DNA of 64,000 bases from the NCBI GenBank assembly GCA_048500255.1, contig JASNYH010000001.1, forward strand, positions 1,054,001 to 1,118,000, read 5' to 3'. The notes below the pieces were generated by a model. That model was not told the DNA's origin and did no database searches. It saw nothing but the letters and a program-made list of their open reading frames with translations. The position numbers and the translations under genes are program-made. Source of the stretch: JAMHWF01 sp048500255 (GTDB lineage: Bacteria; Pseudomonadota; Gammaproteobacteria; Burkholderiales; Burkholderiaceae_C). Below, in pieces: positions 1 to 6,690 of this stretch; position 1 is the stretch's first letter; each line of letters opens with the position of its first letter.

Positions 1-145
1 CGAACACGGTGAAGCGGCTCTTCTCGCGGATGCGCGTGCGCAGCATCGGCATGCCGCCGGCCTCGTAGTCGATCTGCTGCAGCTCGATCTCCTGTCCGCC
101 CAGCGGCACGCGCAGCCTGTCCAGCGGTGTGACGCGCGTCGTCAT
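1..145 (-). CDS. Hypothetical protein, N-terminal part only (cut by window edge)
   Basis: Reading leftward from an ATG at 145-143 gives 48 codons with no stop before the window edge. The fragment begins MTTRVTPLDRLRVPLGGQ and continues with an acidic and hydrophobic stretch ending in REKSRFTVF. I do not recognise a family with confidence. It is divergent from dsrA, so the roughly 200 bases between the two starts should carry both promoters. Only the first third or half of the protein may be visible, so no function is proposed. Confidence 0.55.
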   Translation of the reverse strand, partial: MTTRVTPLDRLRVPLGGQEIELQQIDYEAGGMPMLRTRIREKSRFTVF

Positions 146-210
146 GGCAGCCCCTTGCGATTGCGGCGCTATTGAGCGCGGCGCCGCCCTGGAGCGTCTA
201 TCACCGCGAC

Positions 211-278
211 GGGTAAGCCCCGGATACTCCCTTTGGGTAATGCCCGGCCTCCCGATCGGGTCTATCTTCGATACCCAA
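211..278. promoter_or_regulatory. Putative operator cluster upstream of dsrA
   Basis: Between the divergent starts there are four copies of a TACYC/GGGTA-type element: GGGTAA at 211-216, an inverted pair TACTCCC-T-TTGGGTA at 225-239 that runs into AAT, and TACCCAA at 272-278. A closely related inverted repeat lies upstream of soeA at 60298-60315. The half-sites resemble NarL heptamers (TACYYMT), and a NarL-like regulator is encoded at 14735-15409. The repeats are seen in the sequence; the regulator assignment is inference. Confidence 0.4.
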
Positions 279-343
279 CCGGAGTGATGGCGCGGCCCTG
301 CCTCGCGCGCCTAGCATCTGCCCCCACACAAGGAGACATGGCC

Positions 344-1639
344 ATGGCCAAGAAGATGCACGACACCCCCATGCTCGACCAGCTCGAGAGCGGACCGTGG
401 CCGAGCTTCGTCACCGGGCTCAAGCGCCTCGCCAAGGACAAGGACTACATGGTCGACCTGATGGGTCAGCTGGAGACCTCGTACCGCACGCGCAAGGGCT
501 ACTGGAAGGGCGGCACGGTGGGCGTGTTCGGCTACGGCGGCGGCGTGATCCCGCGCTTCACCGAACTGAAGGACGAGCACGACAAGCCCGTGTTCCCCGA
601 CGCCGCCGAGTTCCACACGCTGCGCGTGCAGCCGCCCGCGGGCATGCACTACAACACCGACGTGCTGCGCAAGATGTGCGACATCTGGGAGAAGCACGGC
701 TCGGGTCTGATCGCCTTCCACGGCCAGTCGGGCGACATCATGTTCCAGGGCGCGACCAGCGCCAAGGTGCAGGACGCGTTCGACGAGCTCAACGAGCTCG
801 GCTTCGACCTCGGCGGCGCCGGCCCCGCGGTGCGCACCTCGATGAGCTGCGTCGGCGCGGCGCGCTGCGAGCAGAGCTGCTACGACGAGGGCAAGGCGCA
901 CCGCCAGGTGATCAACACCTTCCTCGACGACATCCACCGCCCGGCGCTGCCCTACAAGTTCAAGTTCAAGTTCAGCGGCTGCTCGAACGACTGCATGAAC
1001 TCGATCCAGCGCTCCGACATGGCCGTCATCGGCACCTGGCGCGACAACATGCGCACCGACGAGGCACTGGCGCGCAAGTGGTTCGACAAGCACGGCATGA
1101 ACGAGCTGGTCAACAACGTCGTGACGCGCTGCCCGACCAAGACGATCATGCTCAAGGAGGTCAAGGACGTCGCCACCGGCCCGACGATCTCGAGCGTCAA
1201 GGTCAGTGACACGCACGCGCTCGAGATCGACAACAGCAACTGCGTGCGCTGCATGCACTGCATCAACGTGATGACGGGCGCGCTGGCGCACGGCACCGAC
1301 ACCGGCGCGACGATCCTCGTCGGCGGCAAGCGCACGCTCAAGATCGGCGACCTGATGGGCACCGTCGTCGTGCCGTTCATGCCGCTGAAGACGGAAGAGG
1401 ACTACGAGGCGCTGGTCGAGCTGGGCCAGAAGGTGATCGACTTCTTTGCCGAGAACGCGCTCGAGCACGAGCGCACCGGCGAGATGATCGAGCGCATCGG
1501 CCTGGTCAACTTCCTCGAGGGGATCGGCGTCGACATCGACCCGAACATGGTCGCCACGCCACGCACCAACCCCTATGTGCGCACCGACGGCTGGGACGAC
1601 GAAGTCGCCCGCATCGCCGCCAAGAAGGCCGCGGCCTGA
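344..1639 (+). CDS. dsrA: Dissimilatory (reverse) sulfite reductase alpha subunit DsrA
   Basis: Catalytic subunit of the cytoplasmic siroheme DsrAB complex, which in sulfur oxidisers turns DsrC-bound sulfane sulfur into sulfite. The 431-residue protein carries the siroheme/4Fe-4S cysteine pairs Cys169-x5-Cys175 and Cys213-x3-Cys217, and an inserted ferredoxin domain with Cys263 plus CxxCxxC at 300-306. I chose the ATG at 344 because AGGAG at 331-335 sits 8 bases upstream; an in-frame start at 233 would lack this site and overlap the putative operators. First gene of the operon, 38 bases ahead of dsrB. The surrounding dsrEFH and dsrL genes mark it as the oxidative type. Confidence 0.97.
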   Translation: MAKKMHDTPMLDQLESGPWPSFVTGLKRLAKDKDYMVDLMGQLETSYRTRKGYWKGGTVGVFGYGGGVIPRFTELKDEHDKPVFPDAAEFHTLRVQPPAGMHYNTDVLRKMCDIWEKHGSGLIAFHGQSGDIMFQGATSAKVQDAFDELNELGFDLGGAGPAVRTSMSCVGAARCEQSCYDEGKAHRQVINTFLDDIHRPALPYKFKFKFSGCSNDCMNSIQRSDMAVIGTWRDNMRTDEALARKWFDKHGMNELVNNVVTRCPTKTIMLKEVKDVATGPTISSVKVSDTHALEIDNSNCVRCMHCINVMTGALAHGTDTGATILVGGKRTLKIGDLMGTVVVPFMPLKTEEDYEALVELGQKVIDFFAENALEHERTGEMIERIGLVNFLEGIGVDIDPNMVATPRTNPYVRTDGWDDEVARIAAKKAAA

Positions 1640-1677
1640 GCCGGCCCCCGCAGCAGCAACACAGGAGCCAACGAGAC

Positions 1678-2745
1678 ATGGCGATGCGTCAACCGATCGA
1701 AAGCGGCGTGCCGGACAACAAGCCCTACCTGCACCCGACGCTGCTCAAGAACTACGGCAACTGGAAGTACCACGACCGCCCGCGACCGGGTGTGCTGCAC
1801 CACGTGTCGCACACCGGCGACGAGGTCTGGACGGTGCGCGCCGGCACGCAGCGGCAGATGGACGTGCACACGATCCGCAAGCTGTGCGACATCGCCGACA
1901 CGTATGCCGAGGGGCACGTGCGCTTCACGATCCGCAGCAACATCGAGTTCATGGTCAGCGACGCGACCAAGGTCGACCCGCTGATCCACGCGTTGCAGGA
2001 AAGCGGCTTCCCGGTCGGCGGCACCGGCAACTCGGTGTCGATGATCTCGCACACGCAGGGGTGGCTGCACTGCGACATCCCGGGCACCGACGCCTCGGGC
2101 GCGGTGAAGGCGCTGATGGACGAGCTCTACGAGGAGTTCATCAAGGAAGACATGCCCAACCGGGTGCACATGTCGACGAGCTGCTGCGAGATCAACTGCG
2201 GCGGCCAGGCCGACATCGCCATCGTCATCCAGCACACCAAGCCGCCGAAGATCAACCACGACTTGGTGGCCAACGTCTGCGAACGCCCGGCCGTCGTCGC
2301 GCGCTGCCCGGTGGCGGCGATCCGCCCCGCGCTCGTCAACGGCAAGCCCTCGCTCGAGGTCGACGAGAAGAAGTGCATCTGCTGCGGCGCCTGCTACCCG
2401 CCGTGCCCGCCGATGCAGATCAACGATCCCGAGCACTCCAAGTTCGCGATCTGGGTCGGCGGCAAGAACTCGAATGCGCGCGGCAAGCCCACCTTCATGA
2501 AGATGGTGGCGTCGGGCATCCCGAACAATCCGCCGCGCTGGCCCGAGGTGTCGGAGATCGTCAAGAAGATCCTCTACACCTACAAGGCCGACGCGCGCTC
2601 GTGGGAGCGGCTGTCGGACTGGGTCGAGCGCATCGGCTGGCCGCGCTTCTTCGAGAAGTGCGACCTGCCCTTCACCAAGTACCTGATCGACGACTGGCGC
2701 GGCTCGCGGGCCAACCTCAATGCGTCGACGCACATCCGCTTCTGA
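1678..2745 (+). CDS. dsrB: Dissimilatory (reverse) sulfite reductase beta subunit DsrB
   Basis: Partner of DsrA in the alpha2beta2 siroheme enzyme. The 355-residue protein has the DsrB hallmark STSCCEINCGG around residue 162-172, a further CERPAVVARCP stretch, and a ferredoxin domain reading CICCGACYPPCPP near residues 237-249, followed by the conserved GGKNSNARGKPTFMK region. The start follows AGGAG 8 bases upstream of the ATG. Length and motifs match DsrB of phototrophic and chemotrophic sulfur oxidisers. It lies between dsrA and dsrE with short gaps, so co-transcription is expected. Confidence 0.97.
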   Translation: MAMRQPIESGVPDNKPYLHPTLLKNYGNWKYHDRPRPGVLHHVSHTGDEVWTVRAGTQRQMDVHTIRKLCDIADTYAEGHVRFTIRSNIEFMVSDATKVDPLIHALQESGFPVGGTGNSVSMISHTQGWLHCDIPGTDASGAVKALMDELYEEFIKEDMPNRVHMSTSCCEINCGGQADIAIVIQHTKPPKINHDLVANVCERPAVVARCPVAAIRPALVNGKPSLEVDEKKCICCGACYPPCPPMQINDPEHSKFAIWVGGKNSNARGKPTFMKMVASGIPNNPPRWPEVSEIVKKILYTYKADARSWERLSDWVERIGWPRFFEKCDLPFTKYLIDDWRGSRANLNASTHIRF

Positions 2746-2757
2746 CGACGGCGCGCC

Positions 2758-3117
2758 ATGAAGTTCGGCATTCTCGTGAGCGAAGGCCCGTACACCCACC
2801 AGGCGAGCGACACGGCGTACCAGTTCTGCGCCGCCGCGCTCGCCAAGGGGCACGAGGTGCAGCGCGTCTTCTTCTATCACGACGGCGTCTACAACGCGAC
2901 CAGGCTCACCGAGCCGCCGCAGGACGACCGCCACATCGTCAACCGCTGGTCGGCGCTGAAGGAGCAGCACGGCGTCGACCTCGTCGTGTGCGTCGCCGCG
3001 GCGCTGCGCCGCGGCATCAAGGACGAGGTGCTCGCGCCCGGGTTCCGCATCTCGGGCCTGGGGCAGCTCGTCGACAGCGGCATCAAGTGCGACCGCCTGG
3101 TCACGTTCGGCGACTGA
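2758..3117 (+). CDS. dsrE: Sulfur-transfer protein DsrE
   Basis: Subunit of the cytoplasmic DsrE2F2H2 hexamer that passes sulfane sulfur from TusA towards DsrC. The 119-residue protein keeps the family core (HQASDxAYQF, FFYHDGVxNxTRL, DDRHIVNRW) and has a cysteine at residue 78 in VVCVAAA, the same number as the sulfur-binding Cys78 of Allochromatium vinosum DsrE. It is about ten residues shorter than the A. vinosum protein because a loop before FRISGLGQ is missing. It starts 12 bases after dsrB. Confidence 0.95.
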   Translation: MKFGILVSEGPYTHQASDTAYQFCAAALAKGHEVQRVFFYHDGVYNATRLTEPPQDDRHIVNRWSALKEQHGVDLVVCVAAALRRGIKDEVLAPGFRISGLGQLVDSGIKCDRLVTFGD

Positions 3118-3135
3118 CGGGGAGAACATGAAGCC

Positions 3136-3492
3136 ATGAAGAAGTTCATGTTCGTCAACCGCAAGGCGCCCTACGGCACGATCTATGCGCTCGAGAGCCT
3201 CGAGGTCGTGCTGATCGCCGCCACCTTCGACCAGGACGTGAGCCTCGTCTTCGTCGACGACGGCGTCTACGAGCTCGCCAAGGGCCAGGACACGCAGGGC
3301 ATCGGCATCAAGAACCACTCCAAGACGTATCGCGCGCTCGACGGCTACGACGTCGAGAAGCTCTACGTGGAGCGCGAGTCGCTCGAGGCGCGCGGCCTGA
3401 CCGAGGCCGACCTCATCGTCGACGTCGAAGTGCTGTCGACGGCCGAGATGGCCGCGCTGATGGCCGAGCAGGACGTCGTCCTGAGCTTCTGA
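3136..3492 (+). CDS. dsrF: DsrF, sulfur-relay subunit lacking cysteine
   Basis: Second subunit of DsrEFH, recognised from FMFVNRKAPYGTIYALE at the N-terminus and GQDTQGIGIKN in the middle. The 118-residue protein contains no cysteine at all. The position that is Cys40 in A. vinosum DsrF (DQDVC) reads Ser here, at residue 36 (DQDVSLVF, codon AGC at 3241-3243). The C-terminal part is also shorter than in the reference. If the family reading is right, this subunit cannot itself carry persulfide and would be structural, leaving DsrE Cys78 and DsrH Cys18. A palindromic repeat directly follows the stop codon. Confidence 0.94.
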   Translation: MKKFMFVNRKAPYGTIYALESLEVVLIAATFDQDVSLVFVDDGVYELAKGQDTQGIGIKNHSKTYRALDGYDVEKLYVERESLEARGLTEADLIVDVEVLSTAEMAALMAEQDVVLSF

Positions 3493-3500
3493 GATGAATC

Positions 3501-3545
3501 AGCCCCCACGCTCGCTGTCGCTCGCCGCCCCCCGTGGGGGCGCTC
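3501..3545. repeat. GC-rich palindromic intergenic repeat, copy 1
   Basis: Directly behind dsrF, the arms CCCCCACG (3503-3510) and CGTGGGGG (3533-3540) form a hairpin around a CGCTCGCT-rich loop. The left side, AGCCCCCACGCTCGCT, is repeated exactly at 6568-6583 behind dsrK. Such repeats are common between genes in Burkholderiales. Here they lie inside the operon and might act as attenuators or mRNA-stability elements. Confidence 0.6.
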
Positions 3546-3587
3546 AGTGGCTTCGGGCGGCCGGGCGCCACTGAGGTCGCATCAGCC

Positions 3588-3887
3588 ATGCTGCATATCG
3601 TCAACAAATCGCACCGCCAGAGCACGAGTTTGCAGAGTTGCCTGCGTTTTGCGCAGGACGGCCACGCGCTGCTGCTGACCGAGGACGCCGTCTATGCCGC
3701 CACGAAAGGCGGCGCCGCATCGGCCGGCATGGCCGATGCGCTCGCGCGGCTGAAGGTCTACGTGCTACAGCCCGATCTCGAGGCGCGCGGCGTCGCCGCG
3801 CAGCGCATCGACGGCGTGACGGCCGTCGACTACGGCGGCTTCGTCGATCTCGTCGCCGAGCATTCCAACTGCCAGTCCTGGCTTTGA
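3588..3887 (+). CDS. dsrH: Sulfur-transfer protein DsrH
   Basis: Third subunit of the DsrEFH hexamer, TusB-like. The 99-residue protein begins MLHIVNKS and has LQSCLRF with Cys18, matching the conserved cysteine near position 20 of A. vinosum DsrH, and the typical end AEHSNCQSWL. I set the start at 3588 because the family begins MLHxVNKS; the reading frame extends upstream into the palindromic repeat, which is unlikely to be coding. No strong ribosome-binding site is visible, so translation may be weaker than for its partners or depend on the hairpin upstream. Confidence 0.93.
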   Translation: MLHIVNKSHRQSTSLQSCLRFAQDGHALLLTEDAVYAATKGGAASAGMADALARLKVYVLQPDLEARGVAAQRIDGVTAVDYGGFVDLVAEHSNCQSWL

Positions 3888-3927
3888 GCCCGGCATCGCA
3901 GGAACCACCCCGCACCAGGAGAGACGC

Positions 3928-4260
3928 ATGGGCATCGAAGTGAACGGCCAGACCTACGACACCGACGAGGAGGGCTACCTGGTCAACCTCGCCGACTGGA
4001 ACGAGGACATCGCCAATGTCATCGCCAAGACGGAGAACGTCGAGATGACGCCCAACCACTGGGAAGTCGTCAACTTCCTGCGCGAGTACTACAACGAGTA
4101 CCAGATCGCGCCGGCGGTGCGCGTGCTGACCAAGGCGATCGGCAAGCAGCTCGGCCCGGACAAGGGCAACAGCAAGTACCTCTACGAGCTGTTCCCGTAC
4201 GGCCCGGCCAAGCAGGCCTGCAAGATCGCCGGCCTGCCTAAGCCGACCGGCTGCGTCTGA
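3928..4260 (+). CDS. dsrC: Sulfur carrier DsrC (two-cysteine type)
   Basis: Carries the sulfur atom as persulfide or trisulfide between DsrEFH, DsrAB and DsrMKJOP. The 110-residue protein has the DsrC/TusE fold signature (NGQTYDTDEEGYL, TPNHWEVVNFLREYY) and a C-terminal arm with both redox cysteines, Cys98 and Cys109, separated by ten residues and ending GCV. This two-cysteine arm defines true DsrC. AGGAGAG lies 6 bases before the ATG. A cysteine-less paralogue is encoded at 12488. Confidence 0.97.
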   Translation: MGIEVNGQTYDTDEEGYLVNLADWNEDIANVIAKTENVEMTPNHWEVVNFLREYYNEYQIAPAVRVLTKAIGKQLGPDKGNSKYLYELFPYGPAKQACKIAGLPKPTGCV

Positions 4261-4335
4261 GGCCGCGCGCAGCAACGACAACGCGCGTCGCATCTCACGG
4301 CGCGCGATGATCGAACTCACCCCGGTGCCAGCCCC

Positions 4336-5070
4336 ATGTCAGGCTTGACCATCGCCTACGCCCTGCTGTTCTACGCGGCGACCGCGATGCTCGTCGTCGG
4401 GCTCGTCGTCAAGATCGGCGGTTACCTGCGCACGCCGGCGCCGCTGAAGATCCCGACGACGCCGGCGCCGACCACGTCGTCGGGCGTCGCACTGCGCATG
4501 GCGCGCGAGATCGTGCTGTTCGAGAGCCTGTTCCGCTCGAACAAGTGGACCTGGCTGCTCGGCTGGACCTTCCACGCCGCGCTCGCGCTGGTGCTGCTGC
4601 GCCACGTGCGCTACTTCCAGCAGCCGGTCTGGGACGTGATCGTCTTCGTGCAGCCCTTCGGCACCTATGCCGGCTTCGCGATGGTCGCCGGGCTGCTCGG
4701 CCTGTGGGCGCGGCGCTTCCTCGTCGACCGCGTGCGCTGGATCTCGACGCCGTCGGACCACCTGCACCTCGCGCTGCTGGTGGCGATCGGCGTCTCGGGC
4801 CTGGGCATGCGCTTCGTCGCGCACACCGACATCGTGGCGCTCAAGGCCTTCATGCTCGGGCTGATGCGCTTCGACTGGCAGCCGCTGCCGGCCGACCCGG
4901 CGCTGCTGATCCACCTGACGCTGGTCGCGCTGCTGATGATCGTGTTCCCGATCAGCAAGCTGATGCACGCGCCGGGGCTGTTCTTCAGCCCGACGCGCAA
5001 CCAGGCCGACAACGCCCGCGAGGCGCGCCACCTCGCTGCGTGGGCGGCGGCACTGCCCGCCAAGAAGTAG
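4336..5070 (+). CDS. dsrM: Membrane cytochrome b subunit DsrM
   Basis: NarI-like diheme cytochrome b of the DsrMKJOP complex, exchanging electrons between the quinone pool and DsrK. The 244-residue protein shows about five to six hydrophobic helices. Candidate heme-ligand histidines lie in FHAALALVLLRH, DHLHLALL, IHLTL and KLMHA. It is 6 bases ahead of dsrK and followed by the rest of the complex. The ribosome-binding site is poor (GGTGCC upstream). Length fits DsrM of sulfur oxidisers, somewhat shorter than the sulfate-reducer form. Confidence 0.94.
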   Translation: MSGLTIAYALLFYAATAMLVVGLVVKIGGYLRTPAPLKIPTTPAPTTSSGVALRMAREIVLFESLFRSNKWTWLLGWTFHAALALVLLRHVRYFQQPVWDVIVFVQPFGTYAGFAMVAGLLGLWARRFLVDRVRWISTPSDHLHLALLVAIGVSGLGMRFVAHTDIVALKAFMLGLMRFDWQPLPADPALLIHLTLVALLMIVFPISKLMHAPGLFFSPTRNQADNAREARHLAAWAAALPAKK

Positions 5071-5076
5071 AGCGCC

Positions 5077-6567
5077 ATGGCCACCGCCGCCTTCGAGACC
5101 CCCAAGCTCAAGCCGTATCCGGTGATCCCGCTCGTCGCCGAAGGGGCGATGGGCCACAGCAAGCCGTTCGTCGCGCCGGCCAAGATCCAGGAGGCAATCG
5201 GCTTCCCGGGCGAGCTGACCGAGGGCTGGGAGCAGCGCGCCCTCGCCAAGATGGGCGAGCTGCTCGACAAGTACCGCTCCTTGCGCGTCTACATGGACGC
5301 CTGCGTGCACTGCGGCGCCTGCAGCGACAAGTGCCACTACTTCCTCGGCACCGGCGACCCGAAGAACATGCCGGTGGCGCGCCAGGACCTGATGCGCGGC
5401 GTCTACCGCCGCTACTTCACGTTCGCCGGCAAGCACTTCCCGAAACTCGTCGGCGCGACCGACCTGACCAAGGACGTGCTCGACCAGTGGTGGAGCTACT
5501 ACAACCAGTGCTCCGAGTGCCGGCGCTGCAGCGTGTTCTGCCCCTACGGCATCGACACCGCCGAGGTGACGATGGCCGCGCGCGAGATCATGGACTCGAT
5601 CGGCCTGGGCCAGAAGTACGCCAACGAGATCATCGGCAAGGTCCACCGCATCGGCAACAACCTCGGCATCCCGGGGCCGGCGCTCGAGGACACGCTGCTC
5701 GGGCTCGAAGAAGACACGAAGGAAGAGACCGGCGTCGACGTGCGCTTCCCGCTCGACCAGGAGGGCGCCGAGGTGCTGCTCGTCACGCCGAGCGCCGACT
5801 TCTTCTCGGAGCCGCACGTCGAGAGCCTCATCGGCTACGCCAAGGTGTTCCATGCCGCGGGGATCAGCTGGACGCTGTCGTCGCACGCGTCGGAGGCCGG
5901 CAACTTCGGCCTGTTCATCGGCAACTACGAGCAGATGCGCAACATCTCTCTGCGCGTGCGCGAGGCCGCCGAGCGGCTGCGCGTCAAGCGCATCGTCGTC
6001 GGCGAGTGCGGCCACGCCTGGCGCGTCGCCTACAGCTACTGGAACACGCTGATCGGCCCGTTCGACTGGCTCGACCCGCGCTACCCGGTGCCGCAGCACA
6101 TCTGCGAGTTCACCTGGGATCTCATTCAACGCGGCGCGCTGCAGTTCGACAAGGAAAAGAACGACGACCGCATCATCACGTTCCACGACTCGTGCAACGT
6201 GGCGCGCGCGTCGCGCATGGGCCCGATGCCCGGCGGCCAGTTCGTGATCCCGCGCGAAATCGTCAAGGCGGTCGCCAACCGCTTCCACGACATGGCGCCC
6301 GAGACGATCCACGAATCGACGTTCTGCTGCGGCGGCGGCGGCGGCCTGCTCACCGACGACCTGATCGAGCTGCGCGTCAAGGGCGCGCTGCCGCGCATGG
6401 AGGCGCTCAAGAACGTCGTCGACCGGCACGGCGTCAACTTCATGGCGACGATCTGCGCCATCTGCAAGGCGCAGTTCACCAAGGTGCTGCCGTACTACGG
6501 CTTCGACATGAGCATGGTCGGCGGCGTGCACCAGCTCGTCAGCAAGGCCATCCGGCTCGAGAAATGA
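5077..6567 (+). CDS. dsrK: Iron-sulfur subunit DsrK (HdrD-like)
   Basis: Cytoplasmic-side catalytic subunit of DsrMKJOP, thought to act on the DsrC disulfide or trisulfide. The 496-residue protein has two 4Fe-4S motifs, CVHCGACSDKC near residue 77 and CSECRRCSVFCPYG near residue 146, then a C-terminal heterodisulfide-reductase-type region with CGHAWR, HDSCNVAR, CCGGGGGLLTDD and TICAICK that would hold the noncubane or special cluster. It begins 6 bases after dsrM. The stop codon is immediately followed by a palindromic repeat before dsrL. Confidence 0.96.
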   Translation: MATAAFETPKLKPYPVIPLVAEGAMGHSKPFVAPAKIQEAIGFPGELTEGWEQRALAKMGELLDKYRSLRVYMDACVHCGACSDKCHYFLGTGDPKNMPVARQDLMRGVYRRYFTFAGKHFPKLVGATDLTKDVLDQWWSYYNQCSECRRCSVFCPYGIDTAEVTMAAREIMDSIGLGQKYANEIIGKVHRIGNNLGIPGPALEDTLLGLEEDTKEETGVDVRFPLDQEGAEVLLVTPSADFFSEPHVESLIGYAKVFHAAGISWTLSSHASEAGNFGLFIGNYEQMRNISLRVREAAERLRVKRIVVGECGHAWRVAYSYWNTLIGPFDWLDPRYPVPQHICEFTWDLIQRGALQFDKEKNDDRIITFHDSCNVARASRMGPMPGGQFVIPREIVKAVANRFHDMAPETIHESTFCCGGGGGLLTDDLIELRVKGALPRMEALKNVVDRHGVNFMATICAICKAQFTKVLPYYGFDMSMVGGVHQLVSKAIRLEK

Positions 6568-6645
6568 AGCCCCCACGCTCGCTCGCGCTCGCTGCCCCCG
6601 GAGGGGGCTGTGGCGACGGACCGGCAAAGCCGGATCCGTGCCGAT
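6568..6645. repeat. GC-rich palindromic intergenic repeat, copy 2
   Basis: Starts at the base after the dsrK stop. The first 16 bases match copy 1 exactly. A tight hairpin GCCCCC-GGA-GGGGGC occupies 6594-6608, then GGACCGGCAAAGCCGGATCCG follows, nearly the same as a stretch near 36958 in copy 3. It separates dsrK from dsrL by 123 bases, the longest gap in the operon. Confidence 0.6.
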
Positions 6646-6690
6646 CCTCGATCGCCCTGCGCAACAGCAACGACATTTAGGAGACACAGC

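Noticed and set aside
233..343. An upstream in-frame start that would lengthen DsrA by 37 residues.
   Set aside because: The added stretch has no similarity to DsrA and overlaps the repeat elements. A proper ribosome-binding site serves the ATG at 344.
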